Shown piece after piece: positions 34,513 to 50,100 of a DNA stretch of 64,000 nt. Positions within the stretch are counted from its first letter, which is position 1. Each line of letters opens with the position of its first letter. The translations under genes were made by a program, and so were the position numbers. Source of the stretch: Mytilus trossulus (lineage: Eukaryota > Mollusca > Bivalvia > Mytilida > Mytilidae); assembly GCF_036588685.1 (NCBI RefSeq), contig NC_086375.1, positions 45,291,270 to 45,355,269 on the forward strand. The letters run 5' to 3'. The notes under the pieces were generated by a model, which was given only the letters and a program-made list of their open reading frames with translations, was not told the DNA's origin and ran no database searches.

Positions 34513-37500
34513 CTATATGAATTAATATATACCATTTTGAATAAGACAACAATATAAAAACATCAAAAATAATATGTACTATTCTTTTACAGGTTTATAG
34601 GTCAAAGAATAAATTTCATGTTGAAAGAGATTCTTATCTAGGTCTAGATCTTTTATAATACCAGAATCCTAAAACATAACATAAAAAATGATCTATAAAA
34701 ATGTCTGCAAGGTTAGATGCAACTTTTCAACAAGAAGTAACTTACATACATGATGACCTACTTCTTACAGTTTCTGAGAAACTGACCTAACAGTGAAAAA
34801 GTTATGTCAATGAAACCATTAAATTGAGGTTAAGATCAAGTGAACCCTATTTAAAAGACATCTTTTTCTTTATTTGTAATGGTTTTTTTATCCTGAGTTC
34901 CACTAAATATTGTTTGTGATGGTAATGCCAAGATATTTTGCTTGATCTGTTGTTTTTATATATGATCATGAAGTGTATTTTTTTATATAAAAAAAATAAT
35001 TGGGTATGGTTATAGTTACACATAAAGTCTACAAAGTCACATTTGTCTTATAGAAATTACATAAACCATGCTTGCTCCAATGGTTAAAATTTATGCAAAT
35101 ATGATTGAAGGGTGTAACAGTCAGTGAGAGATGATTGTTAGATATACAATGTTGTCATCTGCAGAAAGGTATTGGCCTATATAGTTTTTAAAAATGCTTT
35201 AAAAAGCTTTTGATATTTTTCCATACATTAATTTTCAGTTATTCTACAGAAATTCCATAGAAATACTTCATCATAACAGCAAATAATCATGTAAGATCAA
35301 ATTTCAAATCCATTGAATGAATGACAACCTCTTAATTTATATTTTTTTCAATTGTAAATCTAGCAAGTTCTGAGTAGATAGATACACAATGGCTTTTGAT
35401 TCTTTACAAGAAATGTTCGATTCCTTATAAGAATGGAGGCAAGAAATAACTTACCGTCAATATAAATAGTAGTGAAGTTTTGATCTGCACTGGTTGTAGT
35501 AAAACTAAGAGCATGCCATGGATCTATAGAACCATTAGGGAACACAATTTTTGTAGGCTTCATGGCATATGCTCCATAATTAGTGTTTGTTCTGTTGATT
35601 CCTTTCTGTATTAAATCAGCATTAAATTTGGCTCCAAATATATCAACACATTGCTGTATAGAGAAACTGAAAATATAAATCAAAAATATTTTGTTGCTGC
35701 TTTAACCAAGTCCATATGCTTTTGACAAATTAAAATATGAGATATTAGGTTCATTTTAGGCTAAATGTGTCATTGATAAAAGGTATTCCCTTGATTCCAT
35801 TTTAAGAGTAGTTACATAAATAAGGCTATGAGTTTTCTTGTTTGAATTGTTTTACACTGTTAATTCAGGGCCTTTAATAGCTGACCATGCGGTATGGGCT
35901 TTGCTCATTGTTGCAGGTGGTACAGTGACTTATAGTTGTTTTAAATATCTGTGTCATTTAAGTCTCTTGTGGAGAGTTGTCACATTGGCAATCATACCAC
36001 ATCTTCTTTTTCACATTAACATCTAACTTTGTAAAAAAGAAATATTTCTAACACTTTAGTTTTGTTCCTTAACATCTTCCATTAAATGCCAAAGGGCAGT
36101 TCAACATAATTTTTTTGCAACATTTATTTCTTATCTAATTGTATAAACTGGATATGAATATAATGGTTTACTTTTACTAATTGTGACTTTCACGGAAGGT
36201 TGTCTCATTGGCACTAATAACGCAACTTCTTACATCTATGAAAATGCCTTACTTCAAAGGAAAACCTGTAAATGGTTGATCTTTCAAATCTGAAGTCTGA
36301 TAAAATCCAAACTCTGTACATGTCTGGTACGTCCACTGACGTCCTGAAAAGAGACAAAAGTGAGAATAAATAAATAAAATATTGTAGGGCAGGCAGTTAT
36401 GACATTCACAAATTTTCAATCTTCAACATTAAACATAGTTGGCACATATTGTGTTTGCAATATCAATTGCAGCCAAAAAAAATGGAAGGCTATCTTATTT
36501 CATTTTCCTACTCATTTTACAACATGCCAAATTTATTTTAAAACTAGTTTGAAGTCATTTGTTAAGGTAATTTCAAATGAAAAAAAATGTAATATCTAAA
36601 AAAATTGTGTACCTGTATATTTTCTCACCAGAATATAAACAATATGCAATTTAAAAACTTGTTCTCAAGACAACAGGAGCGTTTCAGGGGTTGATAAAGC
36701 ATCAAATTGTATTCTAAAAATTTTGGATCAGAAATGTCCTTTTTCCCTCATATACCCCAAAATTCAATTACCATACTTTTGATTGCCATACTGGTTGATA
36801 AAAGGATAATACATCAAATAGACATTTCTTAAAGTAGGCCCTGTAAATAAGTTAAAAGCAGGGCTTTCAGAGAACAAGAAGATGTGAATGAAAAAAAAAA
36901 CCTATGCCAAATATGGTGTGCCAAAGCTAATATGACCTTACTATTGGTAAATTAAAATGTAAAAAATTAGCAAAAAAATCAATATAAAAAATCAATAATT
37001 TTAAATAGGAAAAGTAATACATATATGTTTTTCTTACCGCCTTCCGCAGCGCTGCTGTTCCAGTCAGTTTTGGTTAAATCATCTATCATATTTTTGTAAG
37101 AAAAATCCATACATTTTTCTGAATATGTAGTCAACATTAAAGTGTTAACAGCTGCATATCTATTTATAGGATCACCACGTCCAACATCTTCCATTATGTT
37201 ACATAATGTATCAACAGTTATATTGGTCCCAACTGCACCCTGTAAACAGAGTAATATCTTAATATTACAAAGAATATATCCACTGTGTGTATTTCTATTT
37301 GTTATACATGACATGTGGATAAAAAACTATATCCTTATTAAAGCTGCACAGAACAATTTCAAGTTTGAAGAGAGAAAAAAAAATGATGTTTGAGTGTTCT
37401 TTTCTGAATTTACAGTTACAATGGCCATATCAATTGATTAGTGACAGCACCTATCAACTTGAAATTGATTAAGTTGGAATTCTGTTTTCAGAAAGAAAAA

Positions 37501-38090
37501 GTATATATTATATGTTATTCAGGTCTCAGACAGGGTATATACTGTGACATTCTTGGCTTAGAGTTTATATTCCCTGAGCCGAAGGCGAAGGGGATATACG
37601 ACCTAAGCCGGGAATGTCACAGTATATACCCTTTCTGAGACCTGAATTACACATATATTACGGATTACCCATGACTTAATGTTATTTTCCAGTGCAAGTA
37701 TTTGTTGACAACACATATTTGTTGAAAAACCAAACCTGATATGTTCGGCATACGTGAAGGATTTTCTCATTTGCTGTGAACATAATTTTATCGTGTATGT
37801 AATAATTTATGATAACACTTTTAGCATTAAATTTAAGTATTAAAAGTGTAAATTGCGTGATTTTGTATGAAAAATGTATTATTGACTGACGCACGTCATT
37901 ATTTTCCCTCTGTGAGCCTCTGACAGTCCCATAGCTTTTGACTACGTCACATAGTAACCAGGTTTATGATGACGTTTTTGAGGTTCCAATTGGGGATAAA
38001 AATGTCGTATATACCCTGGCAGTTTCCCGAATATAAACTGACATCTCTGTGTTGTTAGCCAATCACAAACCTCGACACATTTGTAATCGG

Positions 38091-38125
<35 letters not shown>

Positions 38126-41100
38126 TACAACAAACAGGTTTTTTGCTATGAGTAAAAACTGGAAAGAGTAAATATTTTTCACTAAACTGCCACCATATAT
38201 TTACGGATTTTATTTAATTTTTGAAAATGACAGAGTAAACACAAGATTAGGACAGTATCAAGATACTTTAGAACCATGTTATCCCATATTGCTATATAAT
38301 TTTTTTAATATGCACCCTTTTTTTAGATAAGAAAATAAATTCATTCTTTCTTGCATAAAATTATATAAAAAAAAGATGTCTCGCTAAAGTTATTGTTTTT
38401 TTGCTATTACCTCTATTTCCATGAACACTGGTAATTAAAAGAAAAATACAATGGTGAATAAATTATTATTTTGATTTACATTTGTAGGAAGTGAAACAAA
38501 CCTCAAAAGCCCTGTTATCCTTATTGTACTGTACAACACCTTCAAAGTTACCAGCCAAATTAGAGTAAAAGTTAGCTACATCCTTGGTGTTAGCAATATC
38601 AATATCATCACACAACCTACAAAATATCATTCTTCTTCTTAAAAACCGAGAACAAATGAAACATATGGAGTTGCAAAGGAGTAAAGAAAGTAAATGATAT
38701 ATTTGATCTAACCAAAATAATGTGAGACAAAATTGAAAAAAATTCTTGCCAAAGGAGTATGTTCGATAACGTCCTAAAATGGCCCCCTTTTTTAGCGTAA
38801 ATTTCAAATTCAGATTTATCGACCAATATCACGATAAATTACAGCTATTACATTGACAAGCTAGGATATAAACCATTGTGTTGAAAATTTTACGTTTCTG
38901 CGTTTCATTATGACGTCACAAGTTGTACTAATATTGATTTTTCACGAAAAAATCAAAGAAAATGGGTAAACTTCCATATATTATTGGACAGGAAACATAG
39001 AGCGCATACATCGACAACAAAGATCTTTTAAAATAATATTTGTGAAGACATTTCACATGTCTTATTTGAATCTTAAGCTTGTCGACGCCTGCGCTCTATG
39101 TTTCCTGGTCCTTCATTTGGTTGAAATCTAGCTGAATTTGTCAAATTTCACCAAAATCCCTTATTTTGACCTTTTATGGATGTAAAAATCAAAGTGTTAG
39201 AATCAAACTTAGACAAAAACAGTTCTATTTTACTTTCTAACATGTCTTTAAGGCAACTTAAAACATTAATTGTCTTGTAACTATGAACTTTATAATTGGG
39301 GCCAATTATGGCCCTTACCGAACTTACTCCTTTGGCTAAAAATGAATAAAGAAATGTGATTTTTTTCATTATGGACTACTGTAATGCTGTCAATATAAAA
39401 GGACATATCATAGTCATATAGCTGTATATCCAGAAAAGATCTGACAGTTGGTATGTTGAAAAGTATTTTCAATCAGAATATAGATCAGCATTTGGCAATG
39501 AATTCCTTAATGAAGGTTCTTAGCTACATTACCCTTTTCAAACCTTGCAATCATCTCAAGGCATTTCAAAGGAGATTATTTTTTTAAAGTATGAAAAAGT
39601 CAATAAAAAGGGCTGACTATTGCTAACACAACTGCTCACACTTATTTTTTAAGTCAGGTAAGATGAACAAAATTCAAATACTTTGGCTGCATTAAGCAAA
39701 ACATTGACACAATGACATGAAAGGGAAAATACAAACTTGAACAGTTTTTTTAGTTGCTTTCTTCCTGAGTCTGTCTGAAGCATCTTGCCAACTGTCATGT
39801 GTGCTGTTTGAACCATCTTATTACACATTGGACCAGTTGTGTCTAAGGCTTTAGATACTACATCTAAATATTCTGCAAAAACACAAGCCAAATTACATAA
39901 ATCAATTGATTGAAATCACTGGTAGAAATGGTACATAATTGGAATGGTTTTGTATATATTTTAACATTTTTTAAGTCTTTCATTAAGGTATGGTGGTGGG
40001 CAAAATCTAGATTTACCATTATTGCATAAAGCTGCATAATTTAACCGTAGTTCTTTAGAAACATTTCTGTATTACAAGATAATTTATTAATTTTGCTCAG
40101 GTTGCATTTTTCCTTATTATTTTTAGCTGTTCACTTAACTCTTGGACCTAAACTACAGATGAGAATGGCAATGATTTTACATGTGAAATAAACCATGTAA
40201 ATAGACTAGACTTTAATTTTTGTTGTGTAAAAATTTATCTGTTTTCTTTCCTTAAAAAATCAATCTTATTTATCATAAATCCATTTTATCTGAAAGTCTA
40301 GCTGTGTTCTTACCAACAAAATTTAGAACAGCATTTATTGGAGCACTAGTTGCAACTGCACCATTGACTAAATGTGGGTATTTTACTCTAAACCAGGCAG
40401 ACAGGGAACCTGAAATATACAAATATCAATCTATGATCACAATAATTTCTTTATTTGTTTTCACTTTCACTGCACTGGATAGTATCATTTATATGGGGAA
40501 AACTATTCATTGTCAGCTTACATATTATGCATCCAGTTAAAAATATTGGGTTTTTTTCTGTTTGTTTGTTCATCATCTATACAACCATTTATACTGTACA
40601 GAATTAGTAAAAAAATAAAAAATTAAATGAACAAATTGTAATTTCTTGTAGGTTACAATGTATCTCAACCAATTTTGTGATGGAACCTATGGTTGTCGAA
40701 AGTATGTATCGTTTCTGTATTTGACTGAAAATTTATGTTGTCATGGTTGTAGGCCTAACTTTTCTTTTCTTTTTTTCTCATGTGTGTGTAGTGACTGCAT
40801 GTTCAGAATTGTACTTAAACAACTTGTTAGTTTTTGTGATACCTATTCCATGTACTCATCACAATTTTTTCAAAATGAAAAAAAAATAAAAAAAAATTCC
40901 TTTGTTATATTTTATAAAATTCTATAACATTTTATATACACTATCATCATGATCATGTTATTATGTTACCAGTATAGGATGTTGACTAAAAATTATTTTC
41001 CTAAGAATTGCAGAACAAAATAATACAGAAGACTTAACCTGGATAAGATCCACCAAATGTAATAAGCTTGTTATGATACAGTTGATATTTATCTCTGGCA

Positions 41101-44100
41101 TATCTTATAAAATAGGCTAAATCTGCTAAGGCCTGTTCACTGCTGAGATAATGCAGGTTCTCTACACTTGTATCTCTGAAATAATACACTACTGTTTATA
41201 AATCATTTGGTATATATTTATTATTCAAAAAGTGTATGTAGAAAACCACTTCAATGATTTTTAAATAAAACTTAACATTCAAAATAATCTATTTTATTGT
41301 TTTATCTAATCCTTTTACAATGAATAATGTTTTAATTAAAGTAACCAATAATAGGACATTTTTTCAATAAACAAACAGTTCACTTAACACTCAGCAATGA
41401 ACCATGAAAATGAGGTCAAGGCCAAACAAAACCTGTGAGACTGACATTTACATCATACAATATTTCCATATACCAAATATAGTTGACCTATTGAAAAAAA
41501 TGATACAGTATTAGAAAAAAACAAAAACTCAAAAACCTTAACTTTGACCACTGAACCATGAAAATGAGGTCAAGGTCAGATGACAGCTACCAATTAGACA
41601 TGTACATCTCAAAATCATTATTTATATCACATATAGTAGACCTATTGCATACAGTATAAGAAAAACAGACAAAAACACAAAAACTTAAAGTAATTAAAAC
41701 CGCTTAATCATGAAAATGAGGTCAAGGTCAGATGACAACTTCAAGTTGGACATGTACATCTTACAGTACTCCCATACAGCAAATATACTAGACCTATTGC
41801 TTATAGTGTCTGAGATATAGACTTGACCACCAAAACTTAACCTTTTATCACTGAACATGACATGAGGTTGAGGTCAAGTGAAAACTGTCTGACAGACATG
41901 AGGAACTTGCAAGGTACACACATACAAAATATAGTTATCCTATTACTCATAGAGAGAAATTAACAATACAAAAAATCTTTACTATTTTTCAAGTACTAGT
42001 CACTGAACCATGAAAATGAGGTCAAGGACAATGGACAAGTGACAGACAGAAACTTGGTAACATGAGGCACCGATATACAAAGTATGACGCAGGTCTTCCA
42101 CCTTCTTAAATATAAAGCTTTTAAGAAGTTAACTAAAGCCTGTATCTCTGTATGCTATCCCTATGTTGAGCTTTCTACGACAAAAATCACAGGCTCTGTC
42201 GGAAAATACGCGAAGTACTAACATTACGTTATGGTAACGTTGTTACCATAACGCTATACTGTGTGACGTTATTATTATATGCATTAGCTATCACAACGAT
42301 TAAACGTATAGAAAACACAACGCATGATTTACTTAGATTATTCAACATTTAATGGTGCCGTAACCTTTGGATATATATGGATTCAAAGCTGAAGTCAGTT
42401 CGTGCTGGACACAAAGGAGCCGTCACGAAGCTACTTGTGAAATTCGACGAGTTAAAGTCAAAAACAGACACAGAAGTTGACGAAGTGAAAGCCCTTGATG
42501 ATGCCGTCACGCAGAAACAGAAAACATTAATTGACCTGAATAACAGACTTTTGGAACAGACATCGGAGGAAAATCTGGAGCAGGAAATCACCGACTCAGA
42601 TGAGTATATGTACGAACTTGATTGTAAAATTAGACAAATTCGGAAATTTATTAAGTCCTTTGAAACAAGTACTATAATTTCGCATGATATTGTTGGTCCT
42701 TCAACGAGCAGACTTAACCCAGACGCATATAATTTCACACCCGAAGCTAGAGTTGATATGAACACATGTGCAATAGATTCTATCAACCAACAGTATTCAA
42801 TGCACGCCCCTGCAGTTCATACCCGTCCGTCAGAGAATGTCATGTTTCAAGTCCCGTCAGAACCGAGATCTTCAAAATCTAATTACCATAGGCTTCCAAA
42901 GTTAGACTTACCCTATTTTAATGGAGATATTCTCAAGTGGCAGACATTTTGGGATTGTTTCGAGTCATCCATACACTTCAACGACACATTAACTTCAATC
43001 CAAAAGTTTAATTATCTGAAAGCCCAGCTAGAGGGAAGCGCCGCGCAAACAGTAGAGGGATTCGCTTTGACAAATGGTAACTACGAAACCGCAGTCAACC
43101 TTCTCAGAGATCGGTTCGGACAACCTAGCAAACTGATACATGCTTACATGAAAGCACTCATGAATTTACCCGCACCGACAAATGATGCTTTTAGTTTAAG
43201 GTCTTACGGAGACAGATTAGAATCATACGTACGAGGATTAGAGTCACTTGGTCAAACATCAGAGATGTATGGTTCGCTTTTGGTACCTGTAGTTTTGGAC
43301 AAGTTACCGATTGACGTAAGAAAATCTATTGCAAGAGAACACGGGAGAGATAATTTGATGTTGCAAAATCTACGAAAATCAATAACTAAAGAGATTGAAA
43401 TACTTGAGGCAGGACAGGGAGTCATGGAACCGGACAGATTGCACACCACAGCATTTTTCACAGGTACAAAACCAAGATCACACAATAAAGGTAAATTAAC
43501 TGACACACGGAAGAAGGTAAATACGCATACATGTATTTTTTGTTCAGGTCAGCACTATCCAACGGAGTGCTCTGAAGTAACAGACGCAAACGCTAGAAAT
43601 CAAATAGTAAAACAGAAACAACTATGTTTTAACTGTTTAGGGTCACACCGGGTGGCCGCATGTAAGTCTACAAAACGGTGTAAAAATTGTAATGGAATGC
43701 ATCATACAAGCATATGTAAAGGGAAAGAGGTCATTACAGATACGAAGCAGGAGCCGAAAATACAGCAGACAGCTATCAACGTGGTTGAAACATCAGACAC
43801 AACTAGTGTATTGCATGCATCACAAGTAAGTCCCGACATTCTCCTAAAAACAGCAACTGCACCAGTTATATATAACGACGTAAAAACAGAATGTAACATC
43901 TTATTTGACGAAGGAGCGCAACGTTCCTTTATCACTCAGAAATTAGCCGATAAACTTGAAATTAAAACAACGGGGAAAGTCAGCATTCAACTGTCTGCGT
44001 TCGGAGATTTATCTCAGAAAGTTCGTAACTTGGAAACTGCAACAATACAATTACAGACCGACACGGGAGAAAATGTGCGTATAAACACACTCATTGTGCC

Positions 44101-47100
44101 GGAAATTGCCGTCCCGATTCATAACAGTATTTCACATACTACAAAGAGCTTGCCACATTTGAGAGGACTTAAACTTGCACATTCTGTACACAGTGGAGAG
44201 CGTTTTGAGATCGACCTACTAATAGGCGCGGATTATTACTGGGAAATTATTGAGGACAAAATCATAAGAGGAAAAGGACCCACCGCTGTACAGTCAAAGA
44301 TAGGATATCTGTTATCAGGACCAACTATTGGAAATATCAGCCAGCATTCAAGATATACAGTTCTTTTAAACGTCATTTCATCCCATCATTTGGAGGAGAC
44401 AGAGATTGAAAAGTTTTGGACACTTGAGTCAATAGGAATCAATACATGTGAAAACAAGGAGAACAACAACTATTTACAGACATACCAGAACACAGCTATT
44501 GATTACGAGAATGGAAAATACACAGCAAAGTTGCCTTGGAAAGTTGACCACCCAGATTTGCCTTCAAATATGGCCATTGCTAAAGGTAGGACCGATAATA
44601 TAATTAGACGTCTAAACCGGGAACCGCACTTGCTACAAAAATACAGTGAAATAATCAATGAACAAGAAAAGAGAGGATTTATAGAGAGGGTTCCAGATAT
44701 GGAAGATGATAACAACAATCATATGATTCACTACATTCCTCACCATCCTGTTAAAAAAGATCCCGGTACCGGATCCGAGACTACCCCTATTCGTATAGTG
44801 TACGACTGTAGTTGTAAACCACAGCAAGATTTAGCAAGCTTAAATGATTGCTTAATGTCAACACCACCAAATCTAAATGACTTGACGAAAATATTAATGC
44901 GATTCAGAATCGGAAAATATGGTATCAGTACAGATATTGAAAAGGCATTTTTACAGATAGGACTTGACAAGAAGGATCGTGACGCTACACGTTTCTTTTG
45001 GCTAGCTGACCCCGACGACCCACGTAGCAATCTTACAACTTACAGGTTTAAATCGATATTGTTTGGCGCAACATGCTCACCATTTATTTTAAATGCCACT
45101 CTACTTAAGCACTTGGACGAAAATGAAAATAGTATAACACAAACGATGAAAAGGGACTTATATGTAGACAATATTCTGTCAAGCGTTGAGACTTATGACG
45201 AAGCCATTGCATATTTCAAGGATGCGAGAAATGTCATGTCAAAGGGAGGATTCAATTTGCGATCTTGGAGCTCAAACTGCAGTGATTTAACTGAAATTGC
45301 AAAAAACGAAAATTTAGCCGAAAAGAACATAACGGTAAAAATACTAGGAATGATATGGAACACTGAAAAAGATACAATTTCTTTTCATAAAGTTAATGTA
45401 ACGGATATTAAGGAACCAAACATAACAAAACGTGAAATACTGAGTCAATCATCTCGAATCTACGATCCTATGGGATTACTTTCGCCAGTGTCCGTTAGGG
45501 CCAAAATCTTAATGCAAGACCTCTGGAAAGACAAACTTGAGTGGGATGAACCACTACCGTTAAACGTACAACAACAGTGGATGGAATTAGCTAGAGACTT
45601 AGAATTTTCAACAAACACAGAGTTACCGAGACAGATTTTAACTAAGAGTACAGATGAACCAAAACAGTTACATGTTTTCGTTGATGCCAGCCAGAAAGCC
45701 TACGGATCAGCTGTTTATATTACAAATGGACAGCAGTCAACATTAGTATTTGCTAAGAGCCGTGTTGCACCTATAAAGACGTTGACATTACCACAATTAG
45801 AACTAATGGCCGCTGTGATAGGAGCTAGAATTGCAACACACGTAAAATCAGCTTTATCAATAAACAAAGTCACGTATTGGTCGGACAGTCAAATAGTTTT
45901 ACACTGGTTAACAACGACTAAACATTTGAAAAAATTCCTTCACAACAGAATTACAGAAATTAAATCTTTAACACAGGATTCAGAGTGGAAATATTGTCCA
46001 ACGAATGACAACCCTGCAGACCTATTGACAAGAGGAATCAGCGCTTCACAACTAGCAGATGCTAAACTGTGGTTTAATGGACCGGAATGGATCAATTGTT
46101 CAAAATCTTGGCCGCAGTGGACACCTAACACATGCATTCTTTTAACGAATATAGATCAAGAGGAGAACGTTACAAATACAATTGAAGGGAATAATACACA
46201 TGGCATTCATTGCATACTGGATATTATGAGATACAGTACATTAACAAAGATACTACGTGTTAGTTCGTGGATTTACCGATTCATAGCGAATTGCCGCAAA
46301 TCACGCTCACAGAGAATACAGAGCAAATTCATCACATGCGAGGAACTACAAGCTGCAACAGAAAAATGGATAATAAGTGCTCAGAGGATTTCATTTGATA
46401 AAGAAATCAGGACTTTGAAGTCGCAATCGAACACACCCAATACTTTAATTCGACAATTACGACTATATATAGACGAGAAAGAAATTATTCGTTGCCGCGG
46501 GAGAATTCATAATGCTCCAATTAGTGAAAATTCAAGATTTCCGTGTTTATTACCAAATAATTATCATTTCACTGAATTGCTTATATCGGAAGTTCATAAG
46601 AATTTAAAACATTCAGGAGTATTAGCCACAGTCACCGAGATTCGCCAAAATTATTGGATACCTAAAATACGTCAACAAGTGAAAAAAGTTCTTCGTAAAT
46701 GCGTCACTTGTCGTAAAGTAACCGGAAAACCGTACAGTGCGCCAGATCCTCCACCTCTACCAAAGACAAGATTAATGGAAGCACCACCGTTTACCGTCAC
46801 AGGTGTTGATTTTACTGGAGCGTTATATGTTAAAGACAATAACGGACAAGGGAGCAAAGTATTCATATGCTTATTTACATGTGCGTCAACGCGCGCAGTG
46901 CATTTAGAGGTCGTCACAGATCTTAAAGAAAGATCTTTTTTACAAGCGTTCAGAAGATTTACGAGCCGCAAGTCTTTGCCGAGAGTGATGATATCTGACA
47001 ATGCGTCAACATACATGGCCGCATCCGAGACTTTAGAGAGACTAACCAAATCTGAAACCTTAAATGATGCGTTATCCGTCTGTGGAACGACTTGGAAATT

Positions 47101-50100
47101 CATAATAAAACGAGCTCCCTGGTATGGTGGTTGGTGGGAGCGCTTAATAGGACTAACAAAAATGTGCTTACGAAAAGTTCTTGGAAGATCGTACATTACA
47201 TTGGAGGATTTACAAACAATAGTCACCGAAATTGAAGCTGTGTTGAACGATCGGCCTTTAACGTATGTGTCCACCGACATCGAGGATCAGGAACCTTTGA
47301 CACCATCGCACCTGCTTTATGGGAGAAGGATTACAACTACACCGTATCCACGACAAGACATCGACGAAAATACAAGTTTCATAGAAAGAAGCGACATTTC
47401 TAAACGTGCTGAACTACAAAATTTCGTAATTGACCAATTTTGGTCACGATGGAAATCAGAATATCTTACGTCGCTACGTGAATACCACACCCGAACAGGA
47501 GATAACGACCAGACAATTAAAATGGGAGATGTTGTTCAAATCCATGAAGACAAGTATCCAAGAAACAAATGGACAATTGGAGTCGTTGATTCTTTAATAA
47601 CTGGAAATGATGGACTTACAAGAGCAGCCGAAGTGAGAACAAAATCCGGACGCTTTTCACGACCGATCGTCAAATTATATCCCTTAGAGATATGTGACAA
47701 TATCCACCCAAAGGAAACACGTGAAACTCAACAACCGGGAACTAGTAACATACAAAGACGATTACCGTTTCGTGAAGCCGCCGTGTGTGCCAGGAGAAAC
47801 ATCCACGAATGGACCAAGAAATAAACTTTAATTGTGTTTATTTAAGGTTAAGGAAGTAGATTATTTTATTTGAGATGGACATTAATTTTAAATATTTATT
47901 TATCTATATTGTGAATTTACATTTTTTAATATTTTCATATAAAAATTTCACTTTTGTCGGCCCCCAGAATGTCGGAAAATACGCGAAGTACTAACATTAC
48001 GTTATGGTAACGTTGTTACCATAACGCTATACTGTGTGACGTTATTATTATATGCATTAGCTATCACAACGATTAAACGTATAGAAAACACAACGCATGA
48101 TTTACTTAGATTATTCAACAGGCTCCTCAAAAACTGACAATTATATGAGGAACTTACTCAGTAGGATGACTTTTACCATAATATCTGTGCTCTAACTGGA
48201 AACACATTGCATTATAAGTTTTGGCATATTCTATCCACATCCCTTCCACCATCCAGACGGGACTTGCTGTACCCTCACCTCCAATCATAATAAAAATTGG
48301 ACCACCATCTTTGTAAAAGGTATCATTTACAAAATATCTCTGTAAATATCATGAATATTAGAAATTAGCAAGAATGATAAAAAACAAGAGGCTCTCAAGA
48401 GCCTGAATCGCTCACCTTAATTTTTTTGGTTAAATCTCTCATCAGTGATTATTTTGGCTTTTCAATTTATTTAAATGTTCTTTGAATCGTCCTATTTTCT
48501 TCAAAAGCAAAAAAAAATCATTTTCTCCTATGTTCTATTTTAGCCATAGGAGATATGTTTCTTGACATACAAGGAAATGAAATATAAAATTTATACTAGA
48601 TACTCTGAAACTCATTTAGCCTAAGTTTGGCTGAAATTGATAGAGCAGTTTCAAAGGAGAAGATTTTTTAAAGTCAACATGATGAACAAATTGTGAAAAA
48701 AGTCTTTAAAGGGCAATAACTCCTTAAGGGGTCAATTGACAATTTTGGTCAAATTGACTTATTTGTAGATATTACTTTGCTTAACATTTTTGCTATTAAC
48801 AGTTTATCTGTATCTATAATAGTATTCAAGATAATAACCAAAAACTGCAAAATTTCTATAAAATCATCAATTCAGGGGCATTATACCTAAAAAAACAGTT
48901 ACCCAATTTGGCTGAAAATTTCAGGACAGGTAGACCTTGACCTAATAAATACTTTAACATCTTGTCTTATTTGCTCTTAATGCTGGAGTTTTTGAGATAT
49001 AAGCCAAAAACTGCATTTTACCCTGTGATCTATTTTTAGCCATGAGGGCCATGTTTTTTTACGAAATAAAAAATAAAGCACAAACTTTATTTTATACACC
49101 CTACTGATCATTCAGTTGAAGTTTGGTTGAATTTAGTTGAGTAGTTTTAGAGGAGAAGATTTTTTAAAGTTAGCAAATATGATGAACAAATTGTGAAAAA
49201 ATGTCATTAAAGGACAATAACCCCTTAAGGGGTCAATTGACAATTTTGGTCATATTAACTTATTTGTAGATCTTACTTTGCTGATCATTTTTGCTGTTTA
49301 CAGTTTATCTTTATCTATAATAATATTCAAGATAATGACAAAAAACTGCAAAATTTCCTTAAAATTACCAATTAAGTGGCAGCAACCCAACAATTGGTTG
49401 TTTGATTCATCTGAAAATTTTAGGGCTGATAGATATTGACCTAATGAACATTTTTACCCCTTTCAGATTTGCTCTGAATGCTTTCGTTTTTGAGATATAA
49501 GCCAAAAACTGCATTTGACCCCTATGTTCTATTTTAAGTAACGGCGGCCATGTTTTTTGACGGATCAAAAATCAAAGCACACACTTTGTGCAGAATAATC
49601 TAAGGAACAATCATGCTTAGTTTTAACCAAATCCATTCAGTAGTTTCAGAGGAGAATATTTTTTAAAGTTAGCAAATATGATGAACAAATTGTGAAAAAT
49701 TGTCATTAAAGGACAATAACCCCTTAAGGGGTCAATTGACAATTTTGGTCATATGCACTTATTTGTAGATCTTACTTTGCTGATCATTTTTGCTGTTTAC
49801 AGTTTATCTTTATCTATAATAATATTCAAGATAATGACCAAAAACTGCAAAATTTCCTTAAAATTACCATTTAAGTGGCAGCAACCCAACAATGGTTTGT
49901 TTGATTCATCTGAAAATTTCAGGGCTGATAGATCTTGACCTAATGAACATTTTTACCCCATGTCAGATTTGCTCTTAATGCTTTCGTTTTTGAGATATAA
50001 GCCAAAAACTGCATTTGACCCCTATGTTCTATTTTAAGTAACGGCGGCCATGTTTTTTGACGGATCAAAAATGGAAGCGCACATTTTGTGCAGGATATAC

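Larger units (their letters stand above)
42197..48120 (+). mobile_element. Full-length BEL/Pao LTR retrotransposon
   Basis: 5924 bp bounded by two 151-bp LTRs that I read as identical, each starting TG and ending CA. It is flanked by a 5-bp target duplication GGCTC (42192-42196 and 48121-48125), the usual size for BEL/Pao. One long open frame covers gag and pol, and no env frame is present. Identical LTRs, intact frame and clean target duplication mean a very recent insertion that could still be active. It sits antisense in intron 2 of the S28 peptidase gene, just beyond the exon 2 donor. Confidence 0.95.

Noticed and set aside
42349-42786. 145-codon antisense frame at the start of the BEL/Pao gag
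   Set aside because: It overlaps the primer-binding site and gag on the opposite strand and has no recognisable motif.
46672-47280. 202-codon open frame antisense to the BEL/Pao integrase
   Set aside because: No domain or start context of its own; it is a shadow of the pol frame.
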